A stretch of 64,000 nt of DNA, from contig JAMJFZ010003721.1 of NCBI GenBank assembly GCA_026225945.1, forward strand, positions 62,001 through 126,000, written 5' to 3'. The DNA is from Cricetomys ansorgei. Its lineage: Eukaryota; Chordata; Mammalia; Rodentia; Nesomyidae. Below the pieces are notes generated by a model that saw nothing but the letters and a program-made list of their open reading frames with translations, searched no databases and was not told where the DNA came from. A program made the translations under genes and the position numbers. Of the stretch, positions 45,873 to 57,149 are shown one piece after another; position 1 is the first letter of the stretch; each line of letters opens with the position of its first letter.

Positions 45873-48689
45873 ATAGACTACTAGTTCCTCAAAAATACTT
45901 AATTGCCTAATAAATGGAACTTTAAATTTCTAGGTTGTAAATCTTGGTAGTTAGTACGACAACCACAGGAAGAAGACTTGGGGCCTGAGAATCCAAGTGA
46001 GAAGTAGTCTGGTAAACTTGACCAAAGGAAATTGTTTCTTGAAGTCATGCTATTTATTGCTTGCCCTAGATTACCTCCCTAGGCCTCCTGAGCTTGGGTC
46101 TTTTGATGAGTGTCCTTTTAGGTATAAAACTAAGAGCCAAGGCTTTCAGAATGTGGACTATAGAAGGGGCTGCCTGGCACATTGCATGCTTGACCCTGTG
46201 CCCGCAGCATATTGCACTCCAGTCTTTTCTGCATGTCTTCTCTGTCATCCTGGACAATTGGCTGAACTGTGGCTCAGGCCCAGGCTCCAATATACCCGAT
46301 GAATGGAAAACAAAAAAAAACTTTTTAGAAATATTATTGAGACAGTAAAACAATGCAAGGGAAGAAAACCACTGTACCATGACACATAATTCAATTTGAC
46401 ACATTCTTTGTTTTCTCATATTATTCAGACAACGTGTACTGTCCCCCATCTTCCACGAGAGGGCAACAGAGCACATAAAGCTACTTCAATATTATCTACT
46501 GACCACTGTTAAGCCCATAAAATAAAGAATCCTCACTTTATTAAATTGGAATTACAAAAATTTAGATCTAATTGAGAAAAAAAGCTTGTAGTACACTTAC
46601 TTATTTTCTATCATCTAGTATCTTGTGCTGTTAGAATTTTGAAAGATTTGTTCTACTATACAGAAGAGAAAGCCATACTTCTGTGTTGACTAGGTCCGAA
46701 GAGAGAGATAAAGACTGACAGACAGGTCTTTATATTTACTAAAAATCTTTTAATAATAACTGTAGCACATGCAGACAAAGGTGCTAAAGTCTGGCTTCCT
46801 TCATCACTCCTATTGTTTCTTCACTTACAGACCGTAGTTTCATGTATTCTGTTCTTTCACTTTACCTTGTTGGCTTGATTTCATAATTTAAATTATTTTC
46901 CAGTTCACTTAAATGTATGGTATTAGTAAATGATTGTATTTAATTTTGAAAAAAAAAAGACGTTTTTCTGGTACACACAAGCTACTTTGATATGGACAGT
47001 TGGAAAAGGAAAAATCTGCTGCCCTGATAGATAGCCTTGACTGTCTATCATAACACCCAGAATCAGTCTTTGCCACAATGAAATAATGGAGCTATAGCTG
47101 CTCTGGGTGAGTGATAATCTTTTGATATCTAGCAGGATACTAAGCAAGTTATAACTCTGGTTATATCTTGCTATGCTTAATGATATCTGTCTAAGCTTAG
47201 AAATGTTTTCTGCTAGTTTTTAACTTGATGCCAACGAACACTTGCTTATGATCCTTGATACCTCATTCTGTTAAGAGTTAGTCCCTTGTCCCTATGCCTA
47301 CTTCCTGAGCATTTGTAGGCTCTTGGCTTCATGGATGCTGAAGCTTTTGGTAGCCTTTAGGATTATGATCTCCCATTTTTGAGATTCTACCTTGTTACCC
47401 ACATATTGCCTTTGATTTCCTGATGTATAACCAATAATATGAAGAATCTATCTATTTATCTACCTAACTATCATCTATCTGTTGTCTGTCTATCTGGACC
47501 ATCTATCATCTATCTTCTCTTCCCAAATATCTTCAGTGTTACACAGAGGGATATGTTTTGAACCTCTAGTCTATTGTGACATACAATTTAACTTTGTCGA
47601 TTATTTCACAACATTTGTTTCTTTTCTTACCATCCCCATGTTTTTCTTGTTTGATCCGTTGATATTTAACTGGAAGTCCAGTTGTATTTTTGCACTAACA
47701 AGGCACGTTTCATTTCTGTCTCATGTGTTCATTTTTTGAAACCGTGTCATTTTTCTCTGACAAACCTCATCACTTCTCCCTTCCTTTCTATTACATTCAC
47801 TTCATGAAAAATGACACCTTTACAAGTCTTCTCACTCACTTTCTTTCTCTTTTGTTTCTGCCTATTCACAGATAAGAATTTTAGAATTTTTTTTATTTCC
47901 TTCTTGAAATACATGCATTCTGGACTTGGCTATCAGATTTTCCAGTAAGCTCCTACTTTGCTTCAAGAGACTGGATCTAGGATAACAAGAGAATGAATTT
48001 AGGGTAACAACTGTACTTTCCAAATTGATTACTCTTATCTAACTTCTCATTATGCAGAGATGGATATAGATGGTTAACATTGCCTTATTTAATTTTCTTG
48101 GAGTCTTCATTCTCCATGTTACTCTATTTAAAGTCTCTTTTCTGATTCACTGTTTATTTCAGAGTTACTACTCAAACTTTTTTCAGGGTTTTAAGGAGTA
48201 TTTTAGGATTAGAGTACATATTTAGAATGCTTGAGGACATGGATTCAATCTATTATTCTCAAATTATTTTTCAAAGATCATGCTCGCAAATAACATACAC
48301 ACTGAATTTGTACATGTTCTAAAATATATTTTTGTTGTGCAAACGATTAAGTATTATCCTACATCATGTGATAATATTTCACTTTTGCCATTAATTTGAA
48401 ATCAGGTCTTGCTTGGTTTCTTTTACCTACAGGTTTATACTTTTGAAATGCATGTTACACAGTTCATGAACATTTAAGTATATGCTGTATTCAACTATTT
48501 TTTATGACCAGTCCTGGTTGGAAATAAGTGAGTACTTTAAATCAAATGTTTTGGTATGCCTTTCATAATGACTGAGGGCTAAATGGCATCATGTTTCCCA
48601 CTCATACCACTGTACTCAACATTACTCTTCTGATGAAGCAGTTGACAAAAGTGATGCCATCTGATAGTTGTAATGAAATTTAGAATTAA
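45873..48689. other. Upstream intergenic sequence
   Basis: Imperfect TATC repeats occur at 47446-47518. ORFs at 45997-46476 on both strands (101 and 136 aa) show no known domain, splice context or family resemblance. No gene was recognised. Confidence 0.45.
47446..47518. repeat. Imperfect (TATC)n microsatellite
   Basis: TATC, TACC and TGTC units interrupted by short unique pieces. Confidence 0.8.
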
Positions 48690-49055
48690 ATAGGACAGTT
48701 TCACTAAAGAATCATCTACAGTGGGTTGAACTGTGGGTATGTCTGTGGAATACTGTCTTATGTTAATTGCTGTAGGAAGAATCAGCCCACTGTGAGTAGA
48801 ACCATTCCCTAGGTAGGGTTGATAAACTGTAAGAGTAGAGAAATTGAACCAAGTGGACACAGGTAAGCAAACAAGGATGCATGAATTTATTTATCTTGAC
48901 TGAATATTTGAGGTGAATATCTTTTACTAGTTGCTGACTTCACTTCCACCATGAGAAATTGTTACCTGGAATTATAATTCCAATAATTGCCCTTTCATCT
49001 AAGTTGTTTTTGTTTAAGCTATTTTATCAGAAATGAAACTACGACAAGATCATCT
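48650..49055 (+). repeat. MaLR-like rodent LTR
   Basis: 'gaactgtgggtatgtctgtgg', 'cagcccactgtgagtagaaccattccctaggtaggg', 'ccatgagaaattgttacctggaatt' and 'aagctattttatcagaaatgaaactacgac' are the standard landmarks in order. Nearly complete. Confidence 0.7.
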
Positions 49056-50643
49056 CGTAATCTTTTTGACCCTGATAATGTTTCATTTCAGTGTCCTCTT
49101 AACTGTCTATGACCAATTTACACTTATTTATAAATAAAGTACAGTGGGACCTTCAAAAATCTTGCCATACTCTGTAAAAATGTCTCACCATGTAGTGGTA
49201 ACCCTTGACTGACTTAAGAATCTAGAAGAAGAATGAAAAGGAGGTTAAGAGGGTTTTAAAGAAAGTACCTCTGTGAGCAGAAAATGACAGTGTCAGAAAA
49301 TTCAAGGTGTTTGAATAAATAACTCAGTACCAGAGGTGAGAGGTCTTCCTATGAATTATTAAGCAAAAAGTTTCCTGATACTCCCAAACCATAAAGCCTG
49401 TTGCTAGTTCTGTTGATTGCATGCTAGAGTCAGCTGATAACATTGTATTGTTGAACATACCTCATGCTTTGACTGTGAAACATGGAGAAATAAGATAGAA
49501 TTGGAATCTCTTTTCATGCTACCTGGCTTTTATAGTGTAGTTGTCACTTATAGGCCTGCTTGTTTGTGAACCTTGTGAACTACACTAACTACATGTTAAG
49601 GCACATATGCCCACTGTTGCAATAATAGCATGACTAATATGAATGCCATCAACTGTTATTCACTTGTACATAAGGTCTTTTCCATGAGAAGGAACTCGTA
49701 TCCTGTACTATAAATCAAAATGAAAGCCCTTGGCTATAGAAGCCATAGGCTCCAATGTGGATGAAACTGCTAATGCTTTGTTAGGTGAATATTGACTTTC
49801 CTGTATGACTGACTTTTAGAGATTTTTGCATACCCATAGATTACTGCTATTGTCAATTTCTGTCACAGGGGGAAACTTCATATTGATGACAAAGGCCTGT
49901 GACCTGAATGCTGCTTATCACAGAGATTCACAACTAATAAAAGTTTTGATGTATAGCAATGCTATGGCTATTGGAACTCCAGATTCAAAAGAGACATCTT
50001 AAAAATACATACTATCTACTACCAGTGGGTAGATTAGGTATACTATTAAAATTTTCTATTTGAGCTGCTTATTGAATATTAACAGAGAGACTGACCTGCA
50101 TCAAATATTTCCCATTGAATTAAAATATACTGATTTCTTTCAATAGACAAATGCAAAATGAGAGGACAAGTTTGCTATGTGAATTTAAAGTCCCAGTAAT
50201 CTTCTCTTCCCTCGAATATGTCTCACTCCTTTCTCTTCATGTATATGTATATACTTTTGTATGCACAACTGTCCAAACAAGATTATTTCTTATTCCTTGA
50301 AATGTCTACAAATTTGTATGAAAACAGACCCTAAATGATTCAGCCTGACCTTTGTATAGCCCCTTAGATAAAACAGGAAATCTGTATTCTGGAAATCAAA
50401 ACTGATTTAGCACTTTCAGAAATCCCTATCTCCTAAAGTTCCAGAATATTGAGGGTGAAATAATCAAATTAACATCACAAATTTAGCCCCAAGAAACTCA
50501 TTCTATAACTGACATAGTTTAATTGAGGTCAGTCCAATAGAAACAAAGTTTTCTGTCATTTAAAAATGAAAGTGTGGTTCAAATTTATGCACATAAAAAT
50601 GATGGGCAAAGAGGTAACAGAAGAGAGATAAAATCAAGTCTGG
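49056..50643. other. Unique intergenic sequence
   Basis: No recognisable gene or repeat family. Confidence 0.5.
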
Positions 50644-51125
50644 TCTATTTTAGTTACTTTCTGCTTATTGTGATAAAAGAGCATGCCAAAAGCAACTTCA
50701 GGAAGAAAGCGTTTATTGTGACTTATGGCTTAGGAGGGCTTGATTCCATAAAAGCAGGGAAGTCTTAGCACGGCAGTAGGAGCAAGAAGCTGGCTGGTAA
50801 CATTTCATGGATGTTCAGTAAGAAGAGAAAGAGACAGAGACAGAGATAATTGTGGAAACAGAGAGGCAGGCAGAAAGACAGGGACAGAGGGAGATAGAGA
50901 CAGAAAAACAAAGACGGACAGACACAGAGAGAGAGACAGATACAGAAAGAGAGACAGAGTCCAAGAAGTGGGGTCAAGACAGTAAAACCTTTTCCCTGTT
51001 TTGTATTTCCACCCCTAAGGCTGTAAGTCATAAATGTTCCATAACCTTTCCAGAATGATCAACTGGAGACCAAGTATTCAAATATATAAGCCAATGTGGG
51101 ACATTTTTCATTGAAACCACCTGAG
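50644..51125 (-). repeat. MaLR-like rodent LTR, antisense, with internal GACAGA expansion
   Basis: It opens 'tctattttagttactttctgcttattgtgataaaa' and 'caacttcaggaagaaagcgtttattgtg' and closes 'gatcaactggagaccaagtattcaaatatataagcc', the antisense of the class seen at 24514-24842. The middle is replaced by GACAGA/GAGACA repeats at 50826-50958. The ORFs on both strands here come from those repeats. Confidence 0.7.
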
Positions 51126-51654
51126 TTGGCTGGCAATCTTTAATGTTAGTACCTTATCATGTAGACTGTTTTCTACTTGGAGTTGAAGTCAAGAGACTAT
51201 GTCATGCAGTTCTTGCAAGAAATAACAGAATAGCATTGACATTCAACACAGTTTGACCCAATATGACAAAAGTTTCTGATAATGACAGTTTCCATGATGA
51301 AATGACATTGTGAATGTTGCAACTCATTCAAGAGGAAGGAGTTGGCTTTTTATATCTCTCTATTTATACTTTGGTGACAATGAGCATGAGAAGGAAACTT
51401 GAAAATGGGAGGCTCAGGGAGCTGGGTCACCTCCAGGAAATTTTCATTTTACCTGTAATAGCACACCTAAAATGCATTGCTTTTGTTTCCATGACACTGG
51501 CTCTTAGAGAACTCGATGTCTCCTATGGTGTAAACTGGGTCATGTAGAGGTAGCAAAGTCATAGATGTTACTTTTTATGAGCTCCAATTCTGAATGGCTC
51601 GTTTATCTGTCTCTGTATTTGCCTCTATATCTATCTTGGTCTCTCTTTTTTCCC

Positions 51655-51755
51655 ATTTTTGGATTTTTTGAGACAATGTCTTCTTGTGTTGTAATCCTCC
51701 TGCCTCAGCCTTCTGGATGCTGGAGTAATCATGAGTTACTACACCTAGTTCAAAG
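51655..51755 (-). repeat. B1 SINE fragment, antisense
   Basis: 'ttttttgagacaatgtcttc' and 'cctcctgcctcagccttctggatgctgga', with part of the middle deleted. Confidence 0.65.
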
Positions 51756-51974
51756 CACAAGTTTTTAGTTAAGAAGCCACATGGAAAATAGATCTCAGGT
51801 ATCAGTGTTTCAAATTATGTAGATCTGTGCCATCATTTGCTTAGACTGCTAGAGACAGCAGCCTAGTTTCCATTCACCTTTAGTGAATTGCACAGTTTTC
51901 TTGCATCAACCTACTTAATTCTTTCACTGTTCTTTGTATAAATATCATTTCAATGCATATAATTCCCTTTTGTC

Positions 51975-52050
51975 ATTTCTGCTGTTGAGGATCAAACCCA
52001 TGGCCTTGCATGTCGTAGGCAAGCACCTTCCATAGCCTAGGTTCTGTCTC
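51975..52050 (-). repeat. ID-like SINE, antisense
   Basis: 'gctgttgaggatcaaacccatggccttgcatgtcgtaggcaagcacc' is the reverse of the tRNA-Ala-like ID element. Confidence 0.65.
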
Positions 52051-52511
52051 TCATTTTCCCAGAATACTCAGTGCTTCTTCATAATCCATTTAACTTGCTC
52101 TTTGATTCAATATCAAATACTTGAGATCCCCATGATTCAATATCAAATACACATCCATCCCCATGGTCTTGATCAGAGGAAGAGCTTAAAATGCCAGCAG
52201 GACTTTAAGCATCCCTTACCTAGGTGTCATAGAAAGTAGCTTTTGGGTTTGTATACTTGGTGTGGCATACAAGCAGAACAGTCAGCAACTAGCTCATTTC
52301 TGCCCTGTTTTTATAGGATTTGTATCTAACAGGGCAATTTACATATCTTATGATTTATTTCTTTCAAATTTTGCTTATTAGTTGTCATGTTTATCTAACA
52401 AATTACTTGTAGTTTGTCTCATTTCATGAGACTTCTAATTTCCCCTGACCTTTGGATTCATTGCTCTGAGGTGCAATCATTGATTAATGTTTCCCTTATA
52501 TTAATAAGTAG

Positions 52512-52532
52512 CTTTTATCTCTTGTTATGCTT

Positions 52533-52580
<48 letters not shown>

Positions 52581-52625
52581 TTCATATACTTATATGTATA
52601 TAAGTATATACTCATATATATATTA
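52512..52625. repeat. Compound (TG)n(TA)n locus, copy 1 of a local duplication
   Basis: 'cttttatctcttgttatgcttt' precedes TG and TA tracts, then 'catatacttatatgtatataagtatatactcatatat'. The same flanks occur at 53850-53980. Confidence 0.85.
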
Positions 52626-52924
52626 TTCTCTAAATACTGAATTAATAAACTGACATTAATACAGAACAAAAATGTCACCAGGAAATATATTCAGGAGGAT
52701 TTGTTTCTAGATTCTTATCTGTAATTCTTGACAAAGGTCACAGAATCTGCATCCTATCATCCTTTATGGCAAATGTGGACATTTCACTATGGTATGAGCT
52801 TTACACTGCAGGCAGAGAAAACTATAGATTACCACAAAAGGAAAGATCCATTTGCCTCATGCTATCAGCACAGAGTAAGTTAGCCATATCACTTTAGGCC
52901 TGTTATAAGGTAGAGCAGCATGGT

Positions 52925-52971
52925 AGAACATATGGAAAACGAACATATGGAAAAAGAACATATGGAAAAAG
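52925..52971 (+). repeat. Three tandem copies of GAACATATGGAAAA
   Basis: The 14-16 bp unit GAACATATGGAAAA occurs three times in a row with minor spacing differences. Confidence 0.9.
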
Positions 52972-53482
52972 GATGGGATGTATTGTAGAAGTTTATTTTC
53001 AGCTGTGTTTAAAATGTTGTTTTATCAACTGTTGGGTGAGGGGCCGCTTAGGTCTTGGTGTTTTGTATAGTCTGCAGGTGTTAGATTTCTGTGAGGTATG
53101 TTTGATTGCTTATGATTTGGTCCTGAGGAGTTCTGAATCAACAAAAAGACCTGCGCTCAGATGCTAGGGGTTCCACTGGCTATGGCACTGGCTAGGATGG
53201 TGGTTCCCTCTGCTAAGTAGGAAAGAATTTCACATATGAGAATGCCTCCTTGTCTTCCTTGGTGCACCACCCCAGCAGCAGAGTACTACTACAGGGATGC
53301 ATGTGAAAATGGGAAATGCAAGGGGTCAGGATCCAGATAGACACCAAATCACACACTCTTAGTGACCCATTTCCTTAGCTTATGCCCATCTGCAAATATT
53401 TGTACCTTTTCCTGGTAACAGCCCACACACTCGCTTTGACCAAGTGCTATGCATTTATTCCTCTCATCCCATTTTCACTCAA

Positions 53483-53483
<1 letters not shown>

Positions 53484-53525
<42 letters not shown>
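53484..53525. repeat. (TTA)n microsatellite
   Basis: About 14 uninterrupted TTA units; the poly-Leu ORF across it is not a gene. Confidence 0.95.
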
Positions 53526-53526
<1 letters not shown>

Positions 53527-53849
53527 AATACCCTAGCATAATTCCATGCTTCTGTCATTTCTCTAACAATTTAAAGTCTCTGTAATCCATATATTAACTC
53601 TTCTTAAGCACAGGCAGAATTATATATAAGGACAAAAAAAGAGATTTGTGCAGTGCTATTTAAAAAAGATGAAGTTCTTGACATAACATGCAAGGCTCTT
53701 AGGACTTGACCTGTGCTGAGCTCTGAGTCTCATTTTGTGTCATTTTCCCCTGTGGGTGAGATGAGCTCTTGTAATTCCCTATGAGAATTATACTCTCAAA
53801 CTCTCTGTCACATTTCTGTCTTCCATGTAGTTACTTCCTCCTGTGCATT

Positions 53850-53890
53850 CTTTTATCTCTTGTTATGCTTTGTGTGTGTGTGTGTGTGTG

Positions 53891-53929
<39 letters not shown>

Positions 53930-54009
53930 TAATATACTTATATGTATATAAGTATGTAAGTATATACTCATATATGTATGCATATATATACTCATATATA
54001 CATATACTC

Positions 54010-54074
<65 letters not shown>

Positions 54075-54115
54075 AGAGAAGAGAAGAAAAGAAAAGAAAA
54101 AGAAAGAAAAAAGGA
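53850..54115. repeat. Compound (TG)n(TA)n(GA)n locus, copy 2 of the local duplication
   Basis: The left part repeats the flanks of 52512-52625. To the right it continues into a second long TA tract, a GA tract (about 54051-54074) and GAAAA-type purines to about 54115. The ORFs here are repeat translations. Confidence 0.9.
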
Positions 54116-54689
54116 AAAACTTCAGTCTCAATTTTAACTCCAAGGCTTTCCCCTATACTACAGTACAAGTTTTTTTTCCTCTTTTATACTGTTCTTCACA
54201 ATGTTTTATTTAACTGTCTGGTTTTGTTCTGAGAGAGGTTAGATATCCAGGAGCCATGAAAAGATTTATCTTTCCAGTATGGCCCAATCCTTTTTGTTAT
54301 TGTTACAAAGCAGAAAATAAATATGGTTCCAGATTAGCACCAGGTGACTCAGTTTTTCTGTTGTGAGATGACTTAGTTAACTCAGATCACTGGGAATAAA
54401 GCAAATTGCTACCACATTTACTCCATGGCCACACTGACTGCAATTTCTTAGGATAATACTTGATCTATCTATTTTCTTCTCCAGTCTTATGTCTTCCAAT
54501 ATTCAGAAGGAAGTGGAGTTCATTATTTCTTTTTCTTTTTCATGTGTATGTGTATGGTATGTGTGCATGCATTTAAGTATATGAATGCGCCTATACATGT
54601 GAGATGTATACACATGTGTGTATATCATACATTATATACATTTCATATATTCCAATTCATATTGGGAATCTTTCTAGATCATGGGTTCC

Positions 54690-54910
54690 TCTCATTATTT
54701 GAGACAGGGTCTCTCAGTCAAGCCTAGAGCTATCTGATAAGGATTTGTAGATTCCTTAACTAGCTAGGTACAAGGGTCCTCTGTCCACCTACCCAAACTG
54801 AAATTATAAGCAGGTCACCATACCCACCCATATATTTAAATAGGCTCTGGGATCTGAGCTTGGGTATTCTTGCTTGCACAGAAAGTGCTGATCCATCTGC
54901 CCAGTCACAG
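54690..54910 (-). repeat. B4-type SINE, antisense
   Basis: 'atttgagacagggtctctcagtcaagcctagagctatctg', 'ctagctaggtacaag' and 'tccacctacccaaactgaaattataagcaggtcacc' are followed by a reversed tRNA-like end 'aaagtgctgatccatctgcccag'. Confidence 0.65.
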
Positions 54911-55104
54911 AATATTGTTTAGAGATTGCTCCCCAGCTTATTGAATTTCCTAGAAATACCCTGTGAGATAGGCTTCAGTGGGTTCCAAGGATCATATCTC
55001 CTGCCTTGAAATAGCTTCTCCACTCATAGCAATTGGCAATGCCCTCACCATACACTACGTATGTTTTAATGCTATTCTAATAGTTTGTGTTTGATATTAG
55101 AGGT

Positions 55105-55315
55105 GTGGCTTGTTTTGTTTATTTAAGGCTACGCTTTGGACTCTGAATCTTGCATATGTTAGGAAAATACTCCGCCAATGAATGTCTCCAGAACTTTTGA
55201 TAGTATATAAAAAGGAGATTTTGCTTATATTGTTCAGGCTAGACTTGAATTTGCTACTTTTCTGCCTTAGCTTCTTATGCAGCTACAACTCCTAACTGTT
55301 GTAACAATGGTAATT
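55105..55315 (-). repeat. B1-ID composite SINE, antisense
   Basis: An ID-like reversed part (gactctgaatcttgcatatgttagg, ctccgccaatgaatgtctccag) is followed by a reversed B1-like part (tatattgttcaggctagacttgaatttgc, gccttagcttcttatgcagc). The order fits a reversed B1-ID element. Confidence 0.55.
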
Positions 55316-57149
55316 TCCTTCTATGTTTTTAAAGAAGTTTGATAGCTTCTGTTGCCTTTAAAGAGAAGGCCGGTGTAAGACCTTAAATGCCCTTTTAACA
55401 ACAAGTTCCTCTGAATCATTCACAGTATCCCTTCCTAGACATGCTGCAATGATGTTTTAGACAAATTCAAAGTGCCTTCTCTGCTGAGAGGTTCTATACT
55501 GACAGAACCTGCTCCTATTATTTCCTACACTGTGCAAAGGTCAGGTCAATCTTTATTCCAATCCTACTCTACCTCTTCACTTACATTTTATCTTTATGCT
55601 CTTCTATTGGAGCTACCAATGTTAAACATACCCTTCAGTTTTGTCTTTGTATTGTTCTTCATAGCACAGTCTATCTTTTTTATGTTATTTATACACACAG
55701 TTGTTTCTACAGCTTAAATGTATTCAAATTTCTTGCTTTAAAATTTAACTTTCAAGATGATGACATTGGGTTAGATCCCTTAGAAAGTGAGTAGGTGAAA
55801 GGGGCTTATGTCATGACTCAAATGAATGCCTGTATGAATGGAGTTAGAGAGCAGCTGCCTCATCTATTCTGATCTGTGAGAATACATCAGTCTCCTCTTT
55901 CCTGCCAGAAGTTGTAGACATACACAGCAAGTTTTTTCCATAAACAGAAACTGTCAGAACCTCACCATTCTTAACCAGGGCTGCCAGAAGGATGGAAGGA
56001 CTCCTGGTATCGATTAGTTATTCTCTATGGCTGACTGGACTGGCTGACATATATAGATTGAATCGGTTCTATATATTTGAAAGAAAAAAAGAAGCTGTGA
56101 ATTTGAAAGAAAACATGCAGCAGGGTATATGGGATTAGTTCGAGGGAGAAAAAAGGAGGAAGCTGATAAAAATATTTTAATTTCAAAAAATAAAAATATT
56201 TTAACAATGGCTCCCAAATGTACAAACAACTTTGATGTAGGCAATAGTAGAAACTGGACCATATGGGGCTATTTTTTTAAGGACTCAGAAAAGGACTAAA
56301 ACTGTGGGGAGAGCCTTACTCTCCTTAAATACTACATGAGCAATTATGGCTATAATACTGAACGAATACACACAGGGAATTAGGAACTAGCCAAAAGGCC
56401 ATTTTTTGTTATAAAGTTAAGAAAAGCGGCCAAATTGTGTCTGTCGTCTTAGAGAAATGTAGAAAGAAGATGTATGAGAAATGGAATTTGAGTTTTTGGC
56501 AGAAGAAATTTCTCAGAAGTTTCAAGGGTTCTGTATGGCTTCCCTTGGCTGCTTACTGGAAAGTGTGAGAGGAGAGAAATGAATTAACGATGTAATTTAT
56601 AGTCAAAAGGAATGCAGAACCAAAGATTTAGAAAATGTTCAGGCTCGTCAGCTGATAAATTATGAAGAGGAGTGTTCATGAGGGAGGAACAAGGGTATCA
56701 AATGAATATTTGATAAAGAAATTAGTATAGCTATATAGCTATAAGGAAGACAGAAGTTGTTTATCAAGACAATGAGAGAACGACCTCCAAAGTATATTGT
56801 CATGTTTAAGACAATCATTCCCTAGAGGCCAAGAAAACTAGAACCTTGAGGACAAAATGATTTTAATAAGGGGTTTAGGAAGGTTGTGAAGATCTGTGGT
56901 TCATTATCTAGCTCAAAACTTTACTTTTTGTATTTGAATGCAGTGCGCATTGGCTGTTGTAGTTACAACTTACATGGTCCAGAACAACCCACTTGGAATA
57001 TTGAATCCATAAATATGGGTCATGTCCATGAGGAGCTTACTCAATATTTGTGAAGAAGGGTCAGTTCCCATTTAGTTCATTAGCTGTATAATACCTGCCT
57101 TGTGCATACACAAGACACAGAAGCTCAGAAAATTATTCTGAAGCCCTAA
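55316..57149. other. Intergenic sequence, nothing recognised
   Basis: ORFs at 55472-55717 and 56014-56262 show no known domain. Confidence 0.45.

Noticed and set aside
46066..46476. 136-aa minus-strand ORF with an overlapping 101-aa plus ORF
   Set aside because: No recognisable domain, no splice or promoter context, and ordinary intergenic composition. Kept only as unexplained open frame.
15915..52050. tRNA-like heads with A and B boxes (for example 25773, 39595, 51975)
   Set aside because: They are parts of ID, B3 and B4 SINEs, followed by SINE bodies and A-rich or CA tails, not tRNA genes.
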